Shown piece by piece: positions 7,775 to 16,339 of a DNA stretch of 64,000 nucleotides. The position numbers and the translations under genes were made by a program. The notes under the pieces are model-generated. The model was not told the DNA's origin. It searched no databases and saw only the letters and a list, made by a program, of their open reading frames with translations. Origin of the DNA: Alteribacter natronophilus (GTDB taxonomy: Bacteria; Bacillota; Bacilli; Bacillales; Salisediminibacteriaceae); assembly GCF_006007885.1 (NCBI RefSeq), contig NZ_VCRO01000001.1:1054001-1118000 (forward strand), read 5' to 3'. Every line of letters begins with the position of its first letter. Within the stretch, counting starts at the first letter, position 1.

Positions 7775-8284
7775 CTACTCACGGTTTCCGACCCCGGTTT
7801 TCTGATCATACTCCTCTGTCGTTTTTTCCACCCATTCCACGAATTCCTCTCCGTGAAAATAACGGTTGGCTTCCCGGTGGAAATCAACAAGCTCTTTCAT
7901 AAACTCCGGTTTTTCTTTCTGGTATTCCTGAATGAATTCAAATAATTTAAAAGAGGAGGACTGGGTCTGCTTTCGTTTCTCATGCCCTGCCTCGGTAAGA
8001 ATAACATAGGAAACCCTGAGATCGCTCTCATCTTTCTGGACCTGTACCAGACCTTTGTTAACGAGCCGTTTAATAACCTGCATAACGGTTGACCGGTCCC
8101 AGAGCCCTACTTTTGCGATCGTGGAAATGGATGCACGGTCCTCAAGATAGACAATCCACATAATGTGCTGTTCGGCGAGCGTGAGACCAAGCTGTTTTGC
8201 GCCAGTCTGCCACTCCTCCTCAAGCGTTTTTGCCATACCCCGGATATAATTCATAAGCAGATGATTTTTATGATTCACGGTCAT
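7775..8284 (-). CDS. MarR-family regulator, Hpr/ScoC-like
   Basis: About 169 residues with a winged-helix MarR fold: QLGLTLAEQHIMWIVYLEDRA, recognition region ISTIAKVGLWDRSTVMQVIKRL, and wing KDESDLRVSYVILTEAG. The LTLAEQHIMWI and ASIS-IAK-G pattern resembles B. subtilis Hpr (ScoC), a transition-state repressor of protease, sporulation and transport genes, though this protein is shorter than the 203-aa Hpr. ATG at 8284 is preferred; the GTG at 8293 is almost in contact with the ribosome site. A GTACT...AGTAC palindrome upstream may be an autoregulatory operator. Confidence 0.8.
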   Translation of the reverse strand: MTVNHKNHLLMNYIRGMAKTLEEEWQTGAKQLGLTLAEQHIMWIVYLEDRASISTIAKVGLWDRSTVMQVIKRLVNKGLVQVQKDESDLRVSYVILTEAGHEKRKQTQSSSFKLFEFIQEYQKEKPEFMKELVDFHREANRYFHGEEFVEWVEKTTEEYDQKTGVGNRE

Positions 8285-8332
8285 CAGGGTCACTTCCCTT
8301 TCGCTTCGATAGTTTACTTGTCTACTGCTGAT

Positions 8333-8349
8333 GTACTTTCATATAGTAC
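8333..8349. promoter_or_regulatory. Candidate operator palindrome upstream of the hpr-like gene
   Basis: GTACT (8333-8337) and AGTAC (8345-8349) form a dyad with a 7-base AT-rich centre, 50 bases upstream of the regulator start. Dyads of this size are typical MarR-family sites. Inferred only from position and symmetry. Confidence 0.4.
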
Positions 8350-8516
8350 CATAATTCGCCAAATAAAGCGTGATTCCAAATGAAAAATCACACTTTTTTA
8401 CAATCTCCAGTGGCCCTGCTGTGTTTGACTGCTCCCGCGGTCATTTTATCTCTTCAGCGGCTTCTGCAGTAACTTAATTTCTGCCGCTGTGTCAGTCACC
8501 CGTGGAGCAGAAATAA

Positions 8517-8544
8517 CTCCCCCGGGTCGGATGATCCGGGGGAG
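8517..8544 (-). terminator. Terminator after the PepT-like gene
   Basis: CTCCCCCGG (8517-8525) pairs with CCGGGGGAG (8536-8544), extended by three further pairs, 7 bases past the stop codon. The T run on the minus strand is weak (TTATTT). Confidence 0.65.
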
Positions 8545-8550
8545 AGACTT

Positions 8551-9669
8551 TTACGCTTGTGCAGCTTCTTTAATGAGAGCCAGTACAAGCTCTGCAGTTT
8601 TATTCAGCTCCTCGATCGGCATACGTTCGTTTGTTGTATGAATCTCCTCGTAACCGATTCCGAGGTTGATCGTAGGCACACCATGTCCGGCAATAATGTT
8701 GGCATCACTGCCGCCGCCGCTCTGGAGAAGCTTCGGTTCACGGCCTACTGCCTTCACAGCACGCTTCGCTGTTTCCACAATGTCGTCCCCTTCTTCGTGC
8801 TTAAAGCCGGCATACATCACATCGATGTCGAGTTCAACCCGTCCACCCATTTCCGCTGCCGTCTCCTCGAATGCCGCTTTCATCTTTTCCACCTGGGATT
8901 CCATTTTCTCTTTGACAAGAGAACGGGCTTCAGCAAGAATGTCCACGCGGTCGCAGACGATATTTGTCTGGCTTCCTCCTTCGAAACGGCCGATGTTGGC
9001 TGTGGTTTCCTCATCAATCCGCCCAAGAGGCATGCGCGCCACTGCTTTGGATGCAAGTGTGATGGCGGAAATACCTTTTTCAGGAGCGACCCCTGCATGA
9101 GCCGTTTTGCCGTAAACTGCCGCTTTTACTTTAGCCTGGGTCGGTGCTGCAATAATAATGCTGCCCACTTTCCCATCGCTGTCGAGAGCATAGCCATAGC
9201 CTGCCGTAATATCAGAAGGATCAAGAGCTTTTGCACCGACCAGTCCGGATTCTTCACCTACTGTAATGATGAACTGGACTGTACTGTGTGGTACGTCGTT
9301 TTCCTGAAGGACACGGATGGCCTCAAGCATGGCTGCAAGCCCCGCTTTATCGTCAGCTCCGAGGATTGTCGTGCCGTCCGTCTTTATGTATCCGTCCTCT
9401 TCAATCGGAGTAATACCTTTTCCCGGTACGACAGTATCCATGTGGGACGTGAAGTAAATCGTATCCCCCTCGGTATTACCCTCAAGTGTACAGATGAGGT
9501 TTCCTGCACCGTGACCGGTTACGGACGTTGTGTCATCTTCCTTAACCCGGACGCCGAGAGCTTCAAATTTTTCTTTAAGAACTTTTGCAATTGCTGTTTC
9601 GTATTTGGTTTCAGAGTCGATCTGAACCAGTTCCTTGAATTCTTCGAGTAAACGTTCGTGATTAATCAT
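8551..9669 (-). CDS. yqjE: M20 metallopeptidase, PepT/YqjE type
   Basis: 372-residue cytosolic dizinc peptidase of the tripeptidase/aminoacylase group, matching B. subtilis YqjE in length. Metal and catalytic motifs are SHMDTVV (His and catalytic Asp), ILGADDKAG (bridging Asp) and TVGEESGLVG (catalytic Glu pair). A late IHTTNER His ligand and an inserted dimerization domain (about 180-290) are present. The exact peptide substrate is unknown. It is followed by a terminator; the methylmalonyl-CoA operon ends 59 bases upstream on the same strand. Confidence 0.88.
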   Translation of the reverse strand: MINHERLLEEFKELVQIDSETKYETAIAKVLKEKFEALGVRVKEDDTTSVTGHGAGNLICTLEGNTEGDTIYFTSHMDTVVPGKGITPIEEDGYIKTDGTTILGADDKAGLAAMLEAIRVLQENDVPHSTVQFIITVGEESGLVGAKALDPSDITAGYGYALDSDGKVGSIIIAAPTQAKVKAAVYGKTAHAGVAPEKGISAITLASKAVARMPLGRIDEETTANIGRFEGGSQTNIVCDRVDILAEARSLVKEKMESQVEKMKAAFEETAAEMGGRVELDIDVMYAGFKHEEGDDIVETAKRAVKAVGREPKLLQSGGGSDANIIAGHGVPTINLGIGYEEIHTTNERMPIEELNKTAELVLALIKEAAQA

Positions 9670-9727
9670 GTTCTGGCCTCCAATTTACGTTTTCCCTTCC
9701 AGTATAGCAGAGGAGCCACAGGATGTC

Positions 9728-11275
9728 CTAAAGGGGGATATTCCCGTGCTTCTTTGCCGGACGATCCTCGGATTTACGCTCGAGCATATCCAGGCTCTGA
9801 ATGAGCTTGATTCTTGTTTCCCTCGGATCGATGACATCATCCACCATCCCGTTTGCAGCAGCCACATAAGGATTGGCGAACTTCTCCCTGTATTCCTCAA
9901 TTTTTGCCTGACGGGTTTCCTCGGGATTATCGCTTTCACGGATTTCCTTGGCAAAGATAATATTTGCCGCCCCGTGAGGTCCCATGACGGCAATTTCCGC
10001 ATTCGGCCATGCAAATACGATATCGGCCCCGATTGCCTTACTGTTCAGTGCTACATATGCCCCGCCGTAGGCCTTACGGGTAATAACGGTGATTTTGGGT
10101 ACTGTGGCTTCAGAGTAGGCATAGAGAATTTTTGCCCCGTGACGGATAATGCCCCCGTGTTCCTGTTTCACCCCGGGGAAAAAGCCTGTTACATCTTCAA
10201 ACGTAATAAGAGGAATGTTGTAACAGTCACAAAGTCTGATAAAGCGGGATATTTTGTCCGAAGAATCTATATCAAGACCTCCTGCCATCACTTTCGGCTG
10301 ATTTGCCACCAGACCGACTGAGCGTCCGTTCACCCTGGCAAACCCAACTACCGCATTCTTCGCAAATGAGGCGTGCACTTCCATGAAGGTGCCCTCGTCA
10401 ACGACCATTTCAAGTACCTTCCTTACATCGTAAGGTCTGGATGGATCAAACGGCACGATATCCGGGATATCGGGCAGAAAATGGTCCATCTCCGGGGTAT
10501 CCTTCCTTGGTGGCTGTTCCTCGTTGTGCTGCGGAAGGTAACTGAGCAGTGCACGCACCTCTTCGAGTGCCTGCTGTTCACTCTCGCAGGTAAAATGGGC
10601 ATTCCCGCTGATCGCACCGTGAACGGATGCTCCTCCGAGCTCCTCGGAACTGATTTTTTCGCCGGTGACTGTTTCGATCACTTTCGGTCCTGTAATAAAC
10701 ATCTGGCTTGTTTTCTCCACCATAAATACAAAATCAGTAATAGCCGGGGAATAGACTGCTCCCCCTGCGCACGGTCCCATGATGACGGAAATCTGGGGAA
10801 TTACCCCGGAATAAATTGAGTTACGGTAGAATACCTGCCCATATCCGTCAAGGGAAAGTACCCCTTCCTGAATCCTTGCTCCACCTGAATCGTTCAGTCC
10901 AACGAATGGTGCTTTGTTCTTTACAGCGAGGTCCATGGCAGCGGCAATTTTCCTGGCGTGCATTTCCCCAAGGGCTCCACCGTACACTGTGAAATCCTGG
11001 GCAAATAAAAACACCAGCCTGCCGTTCACCTTTCCATACCCTGTAACCACTCCTTCGCCTGGAGCTGATCCGGGTTCCATGCCGAAATCCGTTGACCTGT
11101 GCTCGATATAGGGGTTCAGTTCGGTAAAGGTTCCATCGTCAAGGAGCAGATCAATCCGTTCACGGGCAGTGAGCTTCCCTTTTTCGTGCTGTTTATCGAT
11201 CCGGGCATCTCCCCCACCAAGTTCGATTGCCCGTCTTTTATCGTACAGTTCGTTAATTTTGTCATACATATCCAT
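9728..11275 (-). CDS. yqjD: Acyl-CoA carboxylase carboxyltransferase subunit (propionyl-CoA/methylmalonyl-CoA type)
   Basis: 515 residues, crotonase-like carboxyltransferase of the PccB/MmdA family (B. subtilis YqjD, 507 aa). It moves CO2 between carboxybiotin and propionyl-CoA, giving methylmalonyl-CoA, or the reverse as a decarboxylase subunit. Both acyl-CoA-binding halves are visible: GGALGEMHARKI, DSGGARIQEG and MGPCAGGAVYSPA in the first half, EDVTGFFPGVKQEHGG and MGPHGAANIIF in the second. No dedicated biotin carrier is adjacent; AccB/AccC elsewhere in the window or distant genes may serve. The start codon overlaps the stop of the fusion gene (TAATG). Confidence 0.9.
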   Translation of the reverse strand: MDMYDKINELYDKRRAIELGGGDARIDKQHEKGKLTARERIDLLLDDGTFTELNPYIEHRSTDFGMEPGSAPGEGVVTGYGKVNGRLVFLFAQDFTVYGGALGEMHARKIAAAMDLAVKNKAPFVGLNDSGGARIQEGVLSLDGYGQVFYRNSIYSGVIPQISVIMGPCAGGAVYSPAITDFVFMVEKTSQMFITGPKVIETVTGEKISSEELGGASVHGAISGNAHFTCESEQQALEEVRALLSYLPQHNEEQPPRKDTPEMDHFLPDIPDIVPFDPSRPYDVRKVLEMVVDEGTFMEVHASFAKNAVVGFARVNGRSVGLVANQPKVMAGGLDIDSSDKISRFIRLCDCYNIPLITFEDVTGFFPGVKQEHGGIIRHGAKILYAYSEATVPKITVITRKAYGGAYVALNSKAIGADIVFAWPNAEIAVMGPHGAANIIFAKEIRESDNPEETRQAKIEEYREKFANPYVAAANGMVDDVIDPRETRIKLIQSLDMLERKSEDRPAKKHGNIPL

Positions 11276-12126
11276 TATGATTTTACACCTTCTCCCTTTG
11301 CTGACGGATCGCAGAGCTCCACAAGTGTTCCGTTTGCTGCTTTTGGATGCAGAAAGGCAATCGGGTACCCGCCTGCTCCCGTAACGGGCGATTCATTTAA
11401 CAGTGTGACGCCTTCCCGCTTCAGCTGTGCGAGTCTCGCTTCCAGACCGCCGGTGGAAAAAGCAACGTGGTGAAGCCCTTCTCCCCGTTTTTCAATAAAT
11501 TTTGCAACAGGACTGTCCTCCCCGAGCGGTTCCAGCAGCTCGATCTTCGTGTTGCCAAGAGGAATGAATGCAACCTTTACCCCCTGCTCCGGTACTTCAA
11601 CTGCAGCCTCCGCCTTCAGCTGGAGATGATCGGCATAAAACGTCATGGCTTCGTCAATGGAGCGTACAGCAATGCCGATATGGTCAACTCCCTGCGGCGG
11701 CTCAAGGGCGTTCTCCTCTGTTTCTCCCCTGCTTTCTAATACGGCCTGCTCCACGAAAGCAGCCACTGTCTTGACAGGCGTTCCCGGAGTGAAGATCTTC
11801 CGGATTCCTTTTTCTTCAAGGCTGACTGCATCAGGACCCGGAATAACGCCGCCCCCGAAAACGATAATATCTTCTGCCTTCTCCTCCCGTAAAAGCCTGA
11901 GCACTTCCGGAAAAAGAACATTGTGGGCACCTGAAAGACAGGACAGACCAACGGCGTCCACATCTTCCTGAAGGGCTGCCCGTACAATTTGTTTCGGGGT
12001 CTGTCTAAGACCCGTATAAATGACTTCCATCCCCGCATCCCTTAAACCCTGGGCAATGACAAGTGCTCCGCGGTCGTGCCCGTCAAGACCCGGTTTAGCT
12101 ATCAGTACTCTGATTTTTCTGTGCAT
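11275..12126 (-). CDS. Fusion: methylmalonyl-CoA mutase B12-binding subunit plus methylmalonyl-CoA epimerase
   Basis: 283 residues with two enzymes in one chain. Residues 1-132 are the small B12-binding mutase subunit: [10 protein letters not shown] carries the DxHxxG signature whose His binds cobalt, with [10 protein letters not shown] and FGGGVIPG completing the nucleotide-tail pocket. Residues 147-280 are a VOC-fold epimerase: [27 protein letters not shown] and GTLVELCDP carry the expected metal-ligand positions (His, His, Glu). The epimerase converts the (S)- to the (R)-methylmalonyl-CoA used by the mutase. It is encoded 20 bases after the mutase large subunit and before the carboxylase. 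The families are well known; their union in one protein is the odd feature. Confidence 0.9.
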   Translation of the reverse strand: MHRKIRVLIAKPGLDGHDRGALVIAQGLRDAGMEVIYTGLRQTPKQIVRAALQEDVDAVGLSCLSGAHNVLFPEVLRLLREEKAEDIIVFGGGVIPGPDAVSLEEKGIRKIFTPGTPVKTVAAFVEQAVLESRGETEENALEPPQGVDHIGIAVRSIDEAMTFYADHLQLKAEAAVEVPEQGVKVAFIPLGNTKIELLEPLGEDSPVAKFIEKRGEGLHHVAFSTGGLEARLAQLKREGVTLLNESPVTGAGGYPIAFLHPKAANGTLVELCDPSAKGEGVKS

Positions 12127-12146
12127 AATCGATTGCCTCCCTCTCT

Positions 12147-13793
12147 CTATCCCTGGTACTCACCAAACACGTCCCTGAGCACACCGCTGATTTCCCCGAC
12201 GGTTGCATAGGCACGGACTGCTTCTTTAATGTACGGCATCAGGTTAGCCGATCCTTCAGCGTGGTATTTAAGCTCTGCAAGAGCTTTTTCCACTTCGTCA
12301 CTGTCTCTTTCCGAGCGCAGGCGTTTTATGGCTGTGAGCTGGTCTTCCACAAACGTATCATCCACTTCCAGAAGCTCAGGCTCTGGTTCCTCATCCAGCT
12401 GGTACCGGTTTACGCCCACCACTACTTCATCTTCGTTTTCAATCCGCTTCTGAGTATCATAGGCTGCTCTCTGAATTTCCTGTTTCATATACTGCTGGTC
12501 TACAGCAGCAACCGCTCCGCCTCTGTTTTCAATTTCCTTCATATACTTAGCGGCTTCCTCTTCCATTTCGTCTGTAAGAGATTCAACGTAGTAGGATCCG
12601 CCAAGAGGGTCCACTGTATCTGCCACCCCTGTTTCGTTGGCAATGATCTGCTGGGTACGCAGGGCAATGCGGGCAGAATCCTCCGTAGGAAGAGCAAGGG
12701 CCTCATCCTTAGCGTTTGTATGAAGGCTCTGGGTGCCCCCAAGTACAGCTGCCATTGCCTGGAGAGCCACACGGACGATATTATTATCCGGCTGCTGTGC
12801 AGTCAGCGTGGAACCGGCAACCTGGGTGTGAAAACGCAGCTGCCAGCTTTTCGGATCCTTCGCTCCGTACTCCTCTTTCATAATTTTCGCCCACATCCTG
12901 CGGGCAGCACGGAATTTAGCCACTTCCTCAAAGAAATGATTATGGCCGTTAAAGAAAAAGGCCAGCCGCGGTGCAAAATCATCGATATCCAATCCTGCTG
13001 CCAGCGCCGCATCCACGTATGCTTTTGCGTTTGCGAGTGTGAATGCAAGCTCCTGAACCGCATTGGCCCCCGCCTCACGGATATGATAGCCGCTGATGCT
13101 GATTGTGTTGAACTTGGGGGCATTTTCCGTACAGTAGGAAAAGATATCAGTAATGAGACGCATGGATGGTGCGGGAGGATAAATGTATGTGCCTCTCGCT
13201 ATATATTCCTTTAAAATATCATTCTGGATTGTACCCTGAATCTTTTCCACCGGTACTCCCTGTTTCTCGGCAACGACCATATACATGGCCAGCAGAATGG
13301 AAGCCGGGGCGTTAATGGTCATGGACGTACTGACCCGTTCAAGTGAAATACCTTCAAACAGCTGCTCCATGTCCTCGAGGGAATCAATCGCTACACCGAC
13401 TTTTCCAACCTCTCCAAGGGACATGGCATCATCCGAGTCGTAGCCGATCTGCGTCGGCAGATCGAAAGCTACACTGAGTCCGGTCTGCCCCTGTTCGAGA
13501 AGATAGCGGAAACGCCGGTTTGTTTCCTTCGCCGAACCGAACCCCGCATACTGGCGCATAGTCCAGTGACGGCCGCGGTACATCGTATTGCGGATTCCCC
13601 TTGTGTACGGATATTCACCGGGGAGTCCGAGCTGTTCTTTATATTGATCATCCGAATGATCGGGAACATAAACCCGTTCTACCGGAATCCGGGAAGAAGT
13701 ATGGAACGTTTCTTTTCTTTCAGGCCTTTTTTCGAGCTGGCGTTCTGTTTTTTCCTGCCAGTTTCTGAAGTAGGAACTTTCTTTCGTTTTCAT
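12147..13793 (-). CDS. Methylmalonyl-CoA mutase large (catalytic) subunit
   Basis: 548-residue TIM-barrel mutase subunit of the split, archaeal-like type lacking its own B12 domain. It interconverts (R)-methylmalonyl-CoA and succinyl-CoA by radical chemistry using adenosylcobalamin bound by the partner subunit encoded next. Characteristic stretches are [16 protein letters not shown] near 85, [18 protein letters not shown] near 110, and [23 protein letters not shown] near 230. ATG 13793 follows GGAGGGTGAACAGTT. First gene of a three-gene operon with a cre site and a Spo0A-box-like sequence upstream. No MeaB chaperone gene is in the window. Confidence 0.95.
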   Translation of the reverse strand: MKTKESSYFRNWQEKTERQLEKRPERKETFHTSSRIPVERVYVPDHSDDQYKEQLGLPGEYPYTRGIRNTMYRGRHWTMRQYAGFGSAKETNRRFRYLLEQGQTGLSVAFDLPTQIGYDSDDAMSLGEVGKVGVAIDSLEDMEQLFEGISLERVSTSMTINAPASILLAMYMVVAEKQGVPVEKIQGTIQNDILKEYIARGTYIYPPAPSMRLITDIFSYCTENAPKFNTISISGYHIREAGANAVQELAFTLANAKAYVDAALAAGLDIDDFAPRLAFFFNGHNHFFEEVAKFRAARRMWAKIMKEEYGAKDPKSWQLRFHTQVAGSTLTAQQPDNNIVRVALQAMAAVLGGTQSLHTNAKDEALALPTEDSARIALRTQQIIANETGVADTVDPLGGSYYVESLTDEMEEEAAKYMKEIENRGGAVAAVDQQYMKQEIQRAAYDTQKRIENEDEVVVGVNRYQLDEEPEPELLEVDDTFVEDQLTAIKRLRSERDSDEVEKALAELKYHAEGSANLMPYIKEAVRAYATVGEISGVLRDVFGEYQG

Positions 13794-13842
13794 AACTGTT
13801 CACCCTCCTTTTCTGTCATCGCGCTGGTGCTTTTCAACCACA

Positions 13843-13856
13843 AGAAAGCGCTAACA
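13843..13856. promoter_or_regulatory. Candidate cre site upstream of the mutase operon
   Basis: AGAAAGCGCTAACA agrees with the CcpA consensus at 13 of 14 positions and lies 50-63 bases before the mutase start, just downstream of a possible TATAGT -10 element. That position would suit repression in the presence of preferred sugars. Confidence 0.6.
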
Positions 13857-13869
13857 TACTATACTTCTA

Positions 13870-13879
13870 TTTCGACATA
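13870..13879. promoter_or_regulatory. Candidate Spo0A box upstream of the mutase operon
   Basis: TGTCGAA on the minus strand (13871-13877) is the core of the Spo0A-binding box. It is located within the likely promoter of the mutase operon, 15 bases upstream of the cre. A single seven-base match, so weak evidence. Confidence 0.3.
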
Positions 13880-14056
13880 AAAAAATCCTTCTCGACTTTT
13901 ACATTCCATGTTTCACCTTTATATTCACCGGTATCTCTTTTTTACACTGCCGGGGCACGCACCGCCATGGACAGGCAATTTTTCTCCGCCCCCTTGTTTA
14001 AATCTGCATTTTTGATTAAAATAGATTCATATGATCAGTTGTGAGGAGGTATTTTC

Positions 14057-14146
14057 ATGCCGCGCAAAGCGAGAAAAGCTATTGTCTATATGATGATTGC
14101 CATTATGTTCCTTGGAACTGCCATGTACGGAGTTGCCATGTGGTAA
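14057..14146 (+). CDS. prli42: Stressosome-associated miniprotein Prli42
   Basis: A 29-residue protein, MPRKARKAIVY followed by one hydrophobic segment to VAMW, behind an ideal GAGGAGGT ribosome site 7 bases before the ATG. Length, basic N-terminus with VVY/IVY-like motif and single membrane span match Prli42, the Firmicute miniprotein that anchors the stressosome at the membrane in Listeria. The match is from memory of the family pattern; no alignment was run. It is divergent from the mutase operon and followed at once by a strong terminator. Confidence 0.75.
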   Translation: MPRKARKAIVYMMIAIMFLGTAMYGVAMW

Positions 14147-14160
14147 ACAGATAAAAACAA

Positions 14161-14190
14161 AAAGCTCAGGATCAGCTGATCCTGAGCTTT
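14161..14190. terminator. Perfect-stem bidirectional terminator after prli42
   Basis: AGCTCAGGATCAG and CTGATCCTGAGCT form a perfect 13-bp dyad (14163-14188) flanked by A and T runs on both sides. It serves prli42 and the convergent small membrane protein gene. Confidence 0.9.
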
Positions 14191-14207
14191 TTTTATATTC
14201 TGAGTTA

Positions 14208-14405
14208 TTACACACGCGATGCTTTTCCATTCTTCCTTTCCAGTAAAAAGAGGAGAAAACAGGTGAGAATAAAAACAGGTACGGCATAAAGCTGCCCGGC
14301 AAATAACTTCCAAAGAAGAGTGTCATAGCCTTCGGATGCCGGGATCAGAAGCACAGCAAAACATGCCGTAACATAAACAATTAGCGCAATCGCGATTTTC
14401 CTCAT
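14208..14405 (-). CDS. Small two-span membrane protein, unknown
   Basis: 65 residues with two hydrophobic segments (about 5-22 and 36-54) and a basic C-terminal tail RKNGKASRV. ATG 14405 follows AGGGGAG at good spacing, so it is likely translated. No family is recognised. It lies 83 bases downstream of the L,D-transpeptidase gene on the same strand and may be the last gene of the yqjA-ldt unit. Confidence 0.6.
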   Translation of the reverse strand: MRKIAIALIVYVTACFAVLLIPASEGYDTLLWKLFAGQLYAVPVFILTCFLLFLLERKNGKASRV

Positions 14406-14488
14406 GTTTACTCCCCTTTACGCAATATATGGAATTCATAATATATATTACCAAATTACGCCAGTTAAACATGTGCCGATAGCCCCAT

Positions 14489-14998
14489 CTACTCAGGTAT
14501 TGCCCCCTGCTCTGCTGCAATTTCGCCAAAGTCCCTTCCGTCCCTTGTTACAAAAATCCGTGTCCCAAGAGGAAGCTCTTCAAATAGAATTTCCACGTCA
14601 GCATTATTCATTCTGATACAGCCTGCTGTTGCTCTTTTCCCGATCGAGTCCGGATTGTTCGTCCCGTGGATCCCGTATACACGGCCATCAGTCTCCCTTG
14701 CATCAAATCCAAGCCACCTTGTGCCGAGGGGGTTGTCCTTATCCCCGCCGGGAATATCTTTCTTACGGTAGTAAGGATCAGCCGCTTTTACCGTAAGCGT
14801 AAATTCTCCCACAGGGGTAAGTTTTTCTTTCGAACCGGCTGCAACAGGGAAAACCTGCCGCACCTCTCCGTCCTGAATAAAAGCAAGTTCAAGCCGGTCA
14901 AGGTCCGCGATTACATAGGGGTCTCCCGGGAGCGGATTGACACCAAGCGGCCAGATCGGCGAAACAACGAGTGAGATTGCAAGCAGCAGATGAATCAC
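14489..14998 (-). CDS. L,D-transpeptidase (YkuD family), exported
   Basis: 169 residues with an N-terminal hydrophobic signal (MIHLLLAISLVVSPIWPLG) and a YkuD domain whose active-site pattern is HGTNNPDSIGKRATAGCIRM. The His and the Cys in the S/A-x-GC-I-R-M motif form the catalytic centre. Such enzymes make 3-3 cross-links or attach proteins in peptidoglycan, and some act on the spore or vegetative wall. The start is GTG 14998. Its GGAGG ribosome site lies within the right arm of a stable hairpin between yqjA and this gene. No LysM domain is present, unlike B. subtilis YkuD. Confidence 0.88.
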   Translation of the reverse strand: MIHLLLAISLVVSPIWPLGVNPLPGDPYVIADLDRLELAFIQDGEVRQVFPVAAGSKEKLTPVGEFTLTVKAADPYYRKKDIPGGDKDNPLGTRWLGFDARETDGRVYGIHGTNNPDSIGKRATAGCIRMNNADVEILFEELPLGTRIFVTRDGRDFGEIAAEQGAIPE

Positions 14999-15001
14999 AA
15001 A

Positions 15002-15041
15002 AACCGCCTCCGTTTTTTCTTACTATGTAACGGAAGCGGTT
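15002..15041 (-). promoter_or_regulatory. Hairpin masking the L,D-transpeptidase ribosome site
   Basis: On the minus strand AACCGCTTCCGTT and AACGGAGGCGGTT pair in 12 of 13 positions, and TTTTGTG follows. It looks like an intrinsic terminator of yqjA, but the second arm contains the GGAGG of the next gene, whose GTG start follows within 5 bases. It could limit read-through or translation of the transpeptidase. Confidence 0.6.
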
Positions 15042-15048
15042 CGTCTAT

Positions 15049-16017
15049 TCAGCGGAACATCGTATATTCTCTTTTTGGTTTAAAATGCCTTTTGATGATA
15101 AGGTACTGCTCCAGCTCTTTTATAAGCTGTAGGATCGCGGAACGCGTTTCAAATTCCTCCCGGGACTGCGGCAGCGGCATCTCTCTGAACGATGCCTGCA
15201 GCTCTTCCAGTTCATCAATAAACATGTGCGCTGTATTTTCAGGGTGAACCGCTCCGCTCAGTTTTTCCAGAAACACGGCCACCATTTCCCCCTGTTTGAC
15301 CTTTGTATCCACCGAAGTGAGCAGGGGCATCATCCGCTCAAGAATATCGAGCTGTTTTTCCCTCATTTTAAAATAATGATAAAAAAGGTCTTCATATCGT
15401 AGAACATGATTTTCAAGGTTCTGAAGCGCCGTGTTTTTCCCTCTGTCCACTATTTCAGCAGCCTCGGTAATTTCCTTCCCGGTCCACGAAGAGTCCCCTT
15501 TGCGTACATATACTGCAAATTCATGAAGAATCGTTCTGATCCGGTCTTCAAGCTCCTGCTGGTCTTTTGCCAGTTCAGTTTCAACACTCGGCATGTAAAT
15601 ATTCATCAGTAGCGCGCAGCCGATCCCTATTACAATCAGGATAAGCTCGTTCAGAATAATCGGTACACTGACAGCTTCCAGTGTGTACAGATGGAGCATA
15701 ACGACTAAGCTTGTGACTATTCCGGCCTGGGCCCTGACGATAAGAGTTACGGGAATAAAAAGAAGCAGAAGCAGGCCCAGTACAAGCGGGTTGTATCCGA
15801 GAGCTTCAAAGAGGACGGCAGCAAAAAAGAGACCAATCAGGCAGGCAAGAAACCTTGCCCATGAAGTCTGAAAGGACTTCTTTTTGGTTTTCTGTATACA
15901 GAGTACTGTAATTATACCGGCCGATGCGTAGAAATCCAGCTGGAGCCACTGTGCAATCCCGATGGCAAGCGCGGCTCCGAGTGCAGTTTTCAGAGTTCTG
16001 TATCCGATCCTGAACAA
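15049..16017 (-). CDS. yqjA: YqjA, FUSC/ArAE-family integral membrane protein
   Basis: 322 residues, the same length as B. subtilis YqjA (DUF939). The N-terminal half has about four to five membrane spans, including the amphipathic family signature GYRTLKTALGAALAIGIAQW and a long run near 75-95. The C-terminal half (about 150-322) is a cytosolic, acidic, helical domain. The family is related to aromatic acid exporters; no substrate is known. The tRNA-Arg gene lies 163 bases upstream on the same strand, separated by a strong terminator. Confidence 0.88.
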   Translation of the reverse strand: MFRIGYRTLKTALGAALAIGIAQWLQLDFYASAGIITVLCIQKTKKKSFQTSWARFLACLIGLFFAAVLFEALGYNPLVLGLLLLLFIPVTLIVRAQAGIVTSLVVMLHLYTLEAVSVPIILNELILIVIGIGCALLMNIYMPSVETELAKDQQELEDRIRTILHEFAVYVRKGDSSWTGKEITEAAEIVDRGKNTALQNLENHVLRYEDLFYHYFKMREKQLDILERMMPLLTSVDTKVKQGEMVAVFLEKLSGAVHPENTAHMFIDELEELQASFREMPLPQSREEFETRSAILQLIKELEQYLIIKRHFKPKREYTMFR

Positions 16018-16132
16018 ACGGGTTCCTCCTTTTCGGCATACTGCCTTTTAACATCGTGCTATAAGGTGCTCTATTCTATACGTGCACACCAGGGACACCC
16101 GGCCCAGATTGTTAACGTATTCACAACCAGAT

Positions 16133-16164
16133 GTAAAAAAAGTCTCCGCCAGCTGACGGAGACT
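16133..16164 (-). terminator. Terminator after tRNA-Arg
   Basis: AGTCTCCG and CGGAGACT (16141-16148 / 16157-16164) form an 8-bp stem followed on the minus strand by a run of T (A run 16135-16140). Confidence 0.9.
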
Positions 16165-16180
16165 GTATGTAATCGAATAA

Positions 16181-16255
16181 TGGCGCGCCTACCAGGATTC
16201 GAACCTGGAACGCGAGAACCGGAATCTCGTGTGATATCCCTTTCACCATAGGCGC
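16181..16255 (-). tRNA. tRNA-Arg (anticodon CCG)
   Basis: A full cloverleaf of 75 nt including encoded CCA. Acceptor GCGCCTA pairs with TAGGCGC, D stem GTGA/TCAC, anticodon stem CGAGA/TCTCG with loop TTCCGGT giving anticodon CCG, and T arm CCAGG-TTCGAAT-CCTGG. It reads CGG codons. A single-gene transcription unit ending in a strong terminator, in the same neighbourhood as a lone tRNA-Arg near yqjA in B. subtilis. Confidence 0.97.
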
Positions 16256-16339
16256 TAATGCGGATAGCGGGAGTATCTCTCCCGCTCGCACTATTGCAGT
16301 ATAGCAATATTTTTTCGGTGATGCAATACTTTTTTAAAT

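Noticed and set aside
8557-9651. 364-codon plus-strand open frame
   Set aside because: Antisense to the M20 peptidase, which has intact catalytic motifs; the antisense product is Cys/Phe-rich with no domain.
13794-14056. Cobalamin riboswitch in front of the mutase operon
   Set aside because: The interval is AT-rich and short, and no B12-box-like sequence or compact structured domain was seen.
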